Shown here in pieces: positions 9,690 to 17,479 of a stretch of DNA of 31,528 nucleotides. The position numbers were made by a program, and so were the translations under genes. Position 1 is the first letter of the stretch. Every line of letters begins with the position of its first letter. This DNA comes from Bolinopsis microptera. Taxonomy: Eukaryota; Ctenophora; Tentaculata; Lobata; Bolinopsidae. Below the pieces are notes generated by a model. The model was not told the origin of the DNA, searched no databases, and saw only the letters and a list, made by a program, of their open reading frames with translations. The stretch covers positions 18,514,712-18,546,239 of the forward strand of contig NC_087074.1 of assembly GCF_026151205.1 (NCBI RefSeq), given 5' to 3'.

Positions 9690-10030
9690 ATGAATATCGG
9701 GTGGTTTCCAATGTTGAAAAATGGTGAAACATGGTGTAATTTTACTATTTGAAAACTCGATTCACCATAAAGATCATTCACCATTTTGCACCATTTTTCA
9801 CCATTTGAATGTTTTGCTTTCGAAATATCAAATTGAAATATTAAATGTGTATTCTGATACTATACAACGATACCGAGAGCTTAGTTTCGATGTACCTTAC
9901 TCACCATGATCACCAAAAGCTACCACTTTTGATGTACTTTGCTCTCCATAATCACCAAAAGTTACCATTTTCAAAGTTCATAATCGCCATGTTCACCAAA
10001 AGTTACTAGTATTGATGTACTTTACTCGCC
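9690..10030. repeat. Insert shared by the 5' flanks of copies D and E (first copy)
   Basis: Absent upstream of B and C, and repeated at about 13660-14005 upstream of E. The left half has inverted AATGGTG and CACCATT motifs that can fold. The right half holds three 41-42-bp repeats with core TCACCAAAAGYTACYA, beginning at 9910, 9952 and 9993. No protein-coding signal. Confidence 0.65.
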
Positions 10031-10848
10031 ATTATATATGATTGATTTAAATGAGTATTACAATAAACAATCTGGGCCCGGCTTTTATTGTATTAGGAAT
10101 CTTATAGAGCAACTTATATTTACATAGTATTGTCCTGTTTGTATCATGGTATATAACTCTGTTTTATTGAAGATTTAGATATTTGTATAATTTGTTTAGT
10201 AGCAATACTCAATAATGATGGACGTTTCCATTGTACTGTAAATTCAATTGTACAAGTAGTTTCCATTTCTACAATTTTCCTAGTAACTATATAAAATATA
10301 ATGCAACCATTAAAACCTGACCATATAAAACATTTTATTACACCCCAGTTCCATAGCCGGATATTATACCAAATTATTAGACGGAGATCGTCTACTGATA
10401 TTTCTCCGGATGTTTATCCGGTTTGCAGTTCCATAACCTTATCCGGAGACCATCTACTAGGGGGTGCACGATAAAAAATAAACTTGCTCGGATTTTACAA
10501 TTTTTTGTTCCATTGTTTTCTAGAGACTGTGAGAATTTTCACAGTACCAAATTTGTTTCCTTTCCGGAAAGACAGCTAATTCTCCCACGCACGTTGGTCT
10601 CCGAGAATTAATCTCCCAGAAATTCCCGGAGAGCTTCATCTCCGTCTAATACAGTAGACGGAGCCGGAGAATCATCTCCGGAGATGATCTACGGGAAATG
10701 GACCTCAGTCTAATAATTTGGCATAATATCCGGCTATGAAACTGGGGGGTAATACTAAAATTATGATTGATACACGGCACTCCTGAATTTTTACTGATTT
10801 CCAGTTCAACCTGAATATATTTATTAATTAATCCAGAATACTCTTCAG
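10031..10848 (+). promoter_or_regulatory. Conserved upstream block of copy D, split by a MITE
   Basis: Matches the upstream blocks of B and C on both sides of the MITE at 10341-10749, which sits about 100 bp before the ATG. The insertion may have altered promoter spacing. Confidence 0.5.
10341..10749. mobile_element. 409-bp MITE (Tc1/mariner-like, TA target), copy in D flank
   Basis: Terminal inverted repeats of 42 bp: 10341-10382 (starting CACCCCAGTTCCATAGCC) and 10708-10749, matching at 39 of 42 positions. TA on both sides (10339-10340 and 10750-10751) fits a TA target duplication, the rule for Tc1/mariner elements. The interior has many short inverted CTCCG/CGGAG motifs that could fold. 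Non-coding. Confidence 0.85.
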
Positions 10849-12168
10849 ATGTCATGTTCTCACATAAAGACCGAAGTGAAGACCGAAGAAGAGGATTTGA
10901 GAAGCAAAACTGGAGGTTTTCTGTGTCCAGCATGTGGTGAACAACTTTTCTACGAAAAGTATTTCCTTGAACATATCAGAGAACGTCATTATAAGGCTGA
11001 CCTACGAGTACACGATGAGGAGCACAGTTTGTTAAATGAGTTTGCTGGAGGTTCTGTTCATGAAAATGGTCATGTTACAGAACAAGATGGTTGCTGTGTT
11101 CAAAATAAATGTGATGTTCTTAAATCAGAAGTAAAAACTGAGCAGAGTGAATTCAATGGAGAGGCTGGAGGTTTTCTCTGCTCAGTTTGTGGGGAAACAT
11201 TTCTGGAGGAGGACAGTTTTATTAAGCATATAAATGATCACTTTAATAATTCTAGCAAACGAAAAAGGCCACGATGTGCTGAATTTCAAAATGACAGTGA
11301 TAATACAGGATCTGGGATCAGTAATAGATCAGACAATTCTACCGTTTCTCAGGAGATTCCCAATTCTCCTGAAAATATTTGTGCTGGTGAAATGCAGTTA
11401 AAATGTCCTGATTGTTCATATTCAACTAGTACACGAAAAAGAGCTCTTCAATATCACGTCTTAACAACTCACTCCGGAGAGAAATCGTTTAAATGTCCAG
11501 ATTGTCTTTATGCAACAGCTCATAAATCAGACCTCACAAGACATCTGCTGACTCATTCTGGAGAGAAATCATTTAAATGTCCAGATTGTTCCTATACAAC
11601 AGCATTTAAATCACACCTCACAAGACATCTGCTGACTCACTCCGGAGATAAACCATTTAAATGTCCAGATTGCTTGTATGCAGCAGCCCGTAAATCAGAC
11701 CTCACAAGACATCTGATGACTCACTCCGGAGAGAAATCATTCAAATGTCCAGATTGCTCGTATGCAGCAGCTCGTAAATCAGTCCTCACAAGACATCTGC
11801 TGACTCACTCCGGAGAGAAATCATTCAAATGTTCAGATTGTCCGTATGCAGCAGCTCGTAAATCACACCTCACAAGACATCTGCTGACACACTCCGGAGA
11901 AAAACCATTTAAATGTCCAGATTGTCCTTATGCATCAGCTCAGAAATCATACCTCAATGTACATAATATGAGTGCTCACTCCGGAGAGAAACCATTTAAA
12001 TGTCCAGATTGTCTGTATGCAGCAGCTCGTAAATCAGACCTCACAAGACATCTGATGACTCACTCTGGGGACAAACCATTCAAATGTTTAAATTGTTCGT
12101 ATACAACAGGTGTTAAATCACATCTTAAAAGACATATGAAGACTCACTCCGGAGAGAAACCATTCTAA
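10849..12168 (+). CDS. C2H2 zinc-finger protein, copy D (439 residues, longest intact copy)
   Basis: Probable nuclear DNA-binding protein. Residues 6-13 hold IKTE and VKTE, and 91-98 LKSE and VKTE: four psi-K-x-E SUMO-type motifs. Each pair precedes GGFLC and a divergent C2H2 finger (C26-H47 and C111-H131), so the N-terminus is an internal duplication. A KRKRPR patch (137-142) may be a nuclear localisation signal. From residue 186 there are nine C2H2 fingers at about 28-residue spacing with HSGEKPFKC or HSGDKPFKC linkers; the first has an enlarged loop. Scaffold residues are almost fixed, while helix positions -1 and 3 vary. The stop at 12166-12168 is AAA changed to TAA directly after a GEKPF linker, so the protein ends early and loses about two fingers. 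No KRAB, BTB, SCAN or ZAD domain is seen. Confidence 0.9.
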   Translation: MSCSHIKTEVKTEEEDLRSKTGGFLCPACGEQLFYEKYFLEHIRERHYKADLRVHDEEHSLLNEFAGGSVHENGHVTEQDGCCVQNKCDVLKSEVKTEQSEFNGEAGGFLCSVCGETFLEEDSFIKHINDHFNNSSKRKRPRCAEFQNDSDNTGSGISNRSDNSTVSQEIPNSPENICAGEMQLKCPDCSYSTSTRKRALQYHVLTTHSGEKSFKCPDCLYATAHKSDLTRHLLTHSGEKSFKCPDCSYTTAFKSHLTRHLLTHSGDKPFKCPDCLYAAARKSDLTRHLMTHSGEKSFKCPDCSYAAARKSVLTRHLLTHSGEKSFKCSDCPYAAARKSHLTRHLLTHSGEKPFKCPDCPYASAQKSYLNVHNMSAHSGEKPFKCPDCLYAAARKSDLTRHLMTHSGDKPFKCLNCSYTTGVKSHLKRHMKTHSGEKPF

Positions 12169-12338
12169 TGTTCAGATTGTCCGTATGCAGCAAGTCTTAA
12201 ATGAAACCTCACAAAACATCTGCTGACTCACTCCGGAGAAAAATCATTTAAATGTTCAGATTGTCCGTATGCATCAGCTCGTAAATCAGACCTTACAACT
12301 TTACAAGGCATCTGAATATTCACTCTAGAAACTAGAAA
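12169..12338 (+). pseudogene. Decayed finger tail of copy D
   Basis: In frame with copy D after its TAA. Finger sequence continues but has a second stop (TCA to TGA near 12211) and, in the last finger, an 8-bp duplication-like insertion (CTTACAA/CTTTACAA near 12295). The ancestral end is the GAAACTAG also seen at the end of copy E. Confidence 0.8.
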
Positions 12339-12593
12339 TAACTCATTTCGGCAAGAAACTGTACAAGTTTTTGGAATGATCATAATCGCATCTTTTTGAA
12401 CACCACCTAAGTTTGCTTTGCACACTTCATCGAAATAGTCTTTTCAAACATCAGTGAACACATATTTCGGCGAAAAACTATTAAATGAATGTTAAATCAG
12501 TTCTTTAGTTGTGCTTCAGTTTTGAAGGTTCTTTGCGATATCTTTGTTAAAATCTATTATACCATAATATATTATGATCATATTTATATATAT
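12339..12593 (+). other. 3' flank of zinc-finger copy D
   Basis: No gene. Shared with the flanks of C and E up to the foldback element. Confidence 0.5.
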
Positions 12594-13579
12594 ATGTATT
12601 CTGGGTAAAATTATCTTTATCCCGGTTGTTGCGACAAGTAAAAATGCTCTTATTAGGGAAAGGAGATTACTCGACGTTTCAATGTAACTACATCGTATTC
12701 ATGATCTAAAAACAAGTGTTAAAAATTCAAAACGTAAAAAACATATATCTGAGGCAAAATTTGTGTACATAAATTTATTTTTAATCAATCAACTTTATCC
12801 AAAAATTCGATACAAAAAAGTCATAACAAAATTCATAACAAAATTAGTTTATACGACGACAAACTTTTATAGTAAATACTGTGCATTCCTAAAACTACTA
12901 CTAAATATACTACACATGATACAGAAGCATGGAGTGCTACAACGGTGAACAGGTGCATGATGTGAAGTGTGTAGGTATGTATCTAGTGTAGAGTGAAAAT
13001 GGCGGGAATCGTACTGACCAATGAGAAGTGTGAAACGTGGGAGCCTAATATGGTTTGATTGATGTTATAAGGGTTAGTGTGTTGAATAGGAGGCGGAAGT
13101 GTGTGTGTGTGAGATGTGGTCCCTGTACTCAGAAAGTAAACAAAACCTATAAATATCACTAAATATCACTACATATTCACTCTACACTAGATACATACCT
13201 ACACACTTCACATCATGCACCTGTTCACCGTTGTAGCACTCCATGCTTCTGTATCATGTGTAGTATATTTAGTAGTAGTTTTAGGAATGTACAGTATTTA
13301 CTATACAAGTTTGTCGTCGTATAAACTAATTTTGTTATGAATTTTGTTATGACTTTTTTGTATCGAATTTTTGGATAAAGTTGATTGATTAAAAATAAAT
13401 TTATGTACACAAATTTTGCCTCAGATATATGTTTTTTACGTTTTGAATTTTTAACACTTGTTTTTAGATCATGAATACGATGTAGTTACATTGAAACGTC
13501 GAGTAATCTCCTTTCCCTAATAAGAGCATTTTTACTTGTCGCAACAACCGGGATAAAGATAATTTTACCCAGAATACAT
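12594..13579. mobile_element. 986-bp foldback element with 403-bp arms
   Basis: Left arm 12594-12996 and right arm 13177-13579 are inverted copies of equal length with only a few differences (two seen in the 186 bp compared closely). The 180-bp spacer contains a GT run. Ends read ATGTATTCTGGG and CCCAGAATACAT. The mirrored 61-residue frames in the arms have no recognisable features and are products of the symmetry. Local flanks are TA-rich, so a TA target duplication cannot be confirmed. Read-through transcription would make a long hairpin RNA. Confidence 0.9.
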
Positions 13580-13659
13580 TACAACAATGCGACTCATAAA
13601 TAATACTCCAATCCGGATTTTACATATATATATATGATTAATAATGAGTATGTATTATG

Positions 13660-14005
13660 AATATCGGGTGATTTCCAATGTTGAAAAATGTTGAAAAATG
13701 TTGAAAAATGGTGATATTTTACGATTTGAAAACTCGATTCACCATAAAAATCACTCAACATTTTGCCACATTTTTCATCATTTGAATGTTTTGCTTTTGA
13801 AATATCAAATTGAAATATTAAATGTGTATTCTGATACTATACGACGATACCGAGAGCTTAGTTTCGATGTACCTTACTCGCCATGGTCACCAAAATTAAA
13901 AGCTACCACTTTTGATGTACTTTGCTCTCCATGATCACCAAAAGTTACCATTTTCAAAGTTCATAATCGCCATGTTCACCAAAAGTTACTAGTATTGATG
14001 TACTT
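13660..14005. repeat. Insert shared by the 5' flanks of copies D and E (second copy)
   Basis: Near-copy of 9690-10030 with the same CACCAAAAG repeat series, differing by small indels such as an extra TTGAAAAATG unit near 13690. Confidence 0.65.
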
Positions 14006-14824
14006 TACTCGCCATTATATATGATTGATTTAAATGAGTATTACAATAAACAATCTGCTGGCTTTTATTGTATTAGGAATCTTATAGAGCAACTTATATT
14101 TACATAGTATTGTCCTGTTTGTATCATGGTATATAACTCTGTTTTATTGAAGATTTAGATATTTGTATAATTTGTTTAGTAGCAATACTCAATAATGATG
14201 GACGTTTCCATTGTACTGTAAATTCAATTGTACAAGTAGTTTCCATTTCTACAATTTTCCTAGTAACTATATTATAATGCAACCATTAAAACCTGACCAT
14301 ATAAAACATTTTATTACACCCCAGTTCCATAGCCGGATATTATGCCAAATTATTAGACGGAGATCGTCTACTGATATTTCTCCGAATGTTTATCCGGTTT
14401 GCAGTTCCATAACCTTATCCGGAGACCATCTACTAGGGGGTGCACGATAAAAAATAAACTTGCTCGGATTTTACAATTTTTTGTTCCATTGTTTTCTAGA
14501 GACTGTGAGAATTTTCTCAGTACCAAATTTGTTTCCTTTTCGGAAAGACAGCTAATTCTCCCACGCGCGTTGGTCTCCGAGAATTAATCTCACAGACATT
14601 CCCGGAGAGCTTCATCTCCGTCTAATACAGTAGACGGAGCCGGAGAATCATCTCCGGAGATGATCTACGGGAAATGGACCTCAGTCTAATAATTTGGCAT
14701 AATATCCGGCTATGAAACTGGGGGGTAATACTAAAATTATGATTGATACACGGCACTCCTGAATTTTTACTGATTTCCAGTTAAACCTGAATATATTTAT
14801 TAATTAATCCAGAATACTCTTCAG
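14006..14824 (+). promoter_or_regulatory. Conserved upstream block of copy E, split by a MITE
   Basis: Almost the same as 10031-10848, including the MITE at the same place, which shows that D and E arose by duplication after the MITE inserted. Confidence 0.5.
14317..14725. mobile_element. 409-bp MITE, copy in E flank
   Basis: Same length, ends and site as 10341-10749, with few substitutions. Here the left TIR carries ATTATGCC, matching the right TIR better than in the D copy. Confidence 0.85.
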
Positions 14825-16210
14825 ATGTCATGTTCTCACATAAAGACCGAAGTGAAGACCGAAGAAGAGGATTTGAGAAGCAAAACTGGAGGTTTTCTGT
14901 GTCCAGCATGTGGTGAACAACTTTTCTACGAAAAGTATTTCCTTGAACATATCAGAGAACGTCATTATAAGGCTGACCTACCAGTACACGATGAGGAGCA
15001 CAGTTTGTTAAATGAGTTTGCTGGAGGTTCTGTTCATGAAAATAGTCATGTTACAGAACAATATGGTTGTTGTGTTGAAAATAAATGCGATGTTCTTAAA
15101 TCAGAAGTAAAAACTGAGCAGAGTGAATTCAATGGAGATGCTGGAGGTTTTCTCTGCTCAGTTTGTGGGGAAACATTTCTGGAGGAGGACAGTTTTATTA
15201 AGCATATAAATGATCACTTAACTAATTCTAGCAAACGAAAAAGGCCACGATGTGCTGAATTTCAAAATATAATAGTTAATATTAATATGTTTACAGTATG
15301 CACTGAAGGGCTATCCTAGGAAGTTTCTTGAACTTTTAACAGGTACCCCTCCTCATTTAACCCTCAATTAAGTTTCCTATCATTCGGCTGAGTCGACCGA
15401 GGAGATTACATAGATCCAATGGATCCTTAGCTACTCCCTAGACTAGGTGACACCCTGGGATTCGAACCCTGAACCTTCTGCGCAGAAGGCGGATGCTCTA
15501 ACCACTAGGCCACCTAGCCCCTAAATGACAGTGATAATACAGAATCTGGGATGAGTAATAGATCAGACAATTCTACAGTTTCTCAGAAGATTTCCAATTC
15601 TCCTGAAAATATTCTTGCTAGTGAAAAGCAGTTAAAATGTCCTGATTGTTCATATTCAACTTCACGAAAAAGAACTCTTCAATATCACTTAACAACTCAC
15701 TCCGGAGAGATATGTCCAGATTATTCGTATGCAACAGCTCAAAAATCAGACCTTAAAAGACATATAATGAGTGCTCACTCCGGAGAGAAACCATTCAAAT
15801 GCCCAGATTGTTCGTATGCAACAGGTATGAAATCAAACCTCAAAAGACATCTGCTGACTCACTCCGGAGAGAAACCATTTAAATGTCCAGATTGTTCGTA
15901 TGCAACAGCTCAAAAATCAGCCCTTAAAAGACATATGAGTGCTCACTCCGGAGAGAAACCGTTCAAATGTTCAGATTGTTCGTTTGCAACAGCTCATAAA
16001 TCAAACCTCAATGTACATTATATGACTCACTCCGGAGAGAAACCATTTACATGTTCAATTTGTTCCTATACAGCAGCTCAGAAATCAGACCTTAAAAGAC
16101 ATATGAGTGCTCACTCCGGAGAGAAACCATTTAAATGTTCAGATTGTCCGTATGCATCAGCTCGTAAATCAGACCTTATAAGACATCTGAATATTCACTC
16201 TAGAAACTAG
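14825..16210 (+). pseudogene. C2H2 zinc-finger gene, copy E, split by a SINE
   Basis: The N-terminal double module (residues 1-147) is intact and like copy D. A SINE enters at 15268 and brings an in-frame TAG-type end at 15317-15319, so the first frame ends at 164 residues. After the SINE the same frame resumes (258 bp added, a multiple of three) and encodes the linker and seven finger units to the TAG at 16208-16210. Six are intact; the second has CPDY in place of CPDC and a shortened linker (SGEI). Apart from the SINE the reading frame is open, so disruption is recent. A truncated N-terminal protein could be made; removal of the SINE by splicing is not supported by obvious sites. Confidence 0.88.
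15269..15522 (-). mobile_element. tRNA-derived SINE inserted in copy E
   Basis: On the minus strand the head is tRNA-like: box A TGGCCTAGTGG (plus 15502-15512) and box B GGTTCGAATCC (plus 15458-15468), 33 nt apart, as in internal Pol III promoters. The body runs to an AT-rich tail near 15269. AAAT on both sides (15265-15268 and 15523-15526) is a possible short target duplication. Comparison with copies C and D shows a clean 258-bp insertion between GAATTTCAAAAT and GACAGTG. The anticodon arm is non-canonical, so it is not a working tRNA gene. Confidence 0.85.
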
Positions 16211-16445
16211 AAAAAACTCATTTCGGCCAAAAACTGTACAAGTTTTCGGAAAGATCATAATCGCATCTTTTAGAACACCAGCGAAGTTCATTCTTCTCAC
16301 CTCATCGAAGTAGACTTGTCAAACATCAGTCAACACATATTTCGGCGAAAAACTATTTGAATGTTAAATCAGTTCTTTACTGTAACAATAGAATTATATA
16401 GTATGGGAACTTATTATCGTGATTATGCTAGTAGAAATACTTATA
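16211..16445 (+). other. 3' flank of zinc-finger copy E
   Basis: No gene. Matches the flanks of C and D up to about 16380, then a short unmatched AT-rich stretch before the mariner-type MITE. Confidence 0.5.
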
Positions 16446-17204
16446 CAGGGTGGGCCAAAAGTCAGTACCCATACGTTGGGTGCTAATCCTCCGCTGTGTT
16501 TTATATTTGAGAGTTGTTGTTTGCAGCTTTGCAGAATGCAGATGGCATACTGTACCTACTTGTTCGAGGATTCCGTCGCCAAAATTTGAAAATTCGAATA
16601 TTCTAAACCACGCGCATTCAATATTAAAACACCTATATTGTTCTCTCTGTACATGCTGGACGCCTAATTTCTGAAAAAATGATGTGAAACAGATTTGAAG
16701 TGACGAAGTTATCAAGCATTTTTTGTATCTCGTTTACAACTTTACAAAATTGACTGGGTGATTATATGACACCGTGACACGACACCTTAATTGGGCAGCC
16801 TTAACGATTCCCATTATGTTTAACGGGGTGGTAAACGGGGTCACCTTATCACGTGATTAGGTAATCCAATCACCTGATCACAGGTAATGAATAAACTCGT
16901 TATGCTTTGTATCTCGGTGATCTGAGAAGCTACAACTCTCATTTTTTCAGGACAAACGTAATTTGAATGGCCAAACACAGTTCAATAAAATTTGGCTCGA
17001 TCCGACTATCCAAACTATCAAATCAATGTATAAATGCGAAAATGAACCTTAATTTTTTTAAATGAACACGAATATTTTTCAATTTGACAAATTCCTCGAA
17101 CCAGTGGTGGTAGTAAGTCATACCAGAAAAAAATATTTCAATTGGGCACTCAGTGACTGAGCTATTAAGGCCAATGTATGGGTACTGACTTTTGGCCCAC
17201 CCTG
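16446..17204. mobile_element. 759-bp non-autonomous mariner-type element
   Basis: Terminal inverted repeats of 34 bp (16446-16479, starting CAGGGTGGGCCAAAAGTC, and 17171-17204) match with one difference. TA lies on both sides (16444-16445 and 17205-17206). The end is close to that of the transposase-bearing element at 30580 (CAGGGTGGCCCATAAGTG), so both may use the same transposase. Frames inside show no transposase motifs. Confidence 0.88.
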
Positions 17205-17435
17205 TATAATTAAAGTTGTACTTCGGTTTTGAAGGTTCTTTGCGATATCTTTGTTTAAATCTATTATATCATTTGTCTTCTCGAACTGCATATTTTAAGA
17301 TTCCATCTTTGCTGAATGTGCTCTTTAATGAATGTTCTCTTTTGAGATAATGGACATGTTTAAAAAAATACAGAATTTTACCTAATTGCTAATGTCTCTG
17401 ATTGTTGAAATTGTTTTAGACCTATAGCTATCTAG

Positions 17436-17475
17436 ATAATACAATATAAAATATCTATATAATACAATATAAAAT
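17436..17475 (+). promoter_or_regulatory. AT-rich direct repeat before the SSRP1 start codon
   Basis: ATAATACAATATAAAAT occurs twice within about 40 bp, ending 5 bp before the SSRP1 ATG. A TTGTTTTAG acceptor-like site lies at about 17411-17419. It may be part of a 5' UTR or a core promoter; the sequence alone does not decide. Confidence 0.35.
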
Positions 17476-17479
17476 TAGG

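Noticed and set aside
12763-13410. Two mirrored 61-residue frames
   Set aside because: Both come from the inverted arms of the foldback element and have no recognisable features.
15440-15522. A functional tRNA gene
   Set aside because: Boxes A and B are good, but the anticodon loop does not have the canonical 7-nt form, the acceptor ends do not pair, and the segment is part of a 254-bp insertion: a SINE head.
15269-15522. SINE in copy E acting as a spliced intron
   Set aside because: Candidate GT and AG sites leave extra bases that do not restore the reading frame seen in copies C and D.
16428-16715. Overlapping frames on both strands in the mariner-type MITE
   Set aside because: They lack helix-turn-helix or DDE motifs and start in or run through the terminal repeat.
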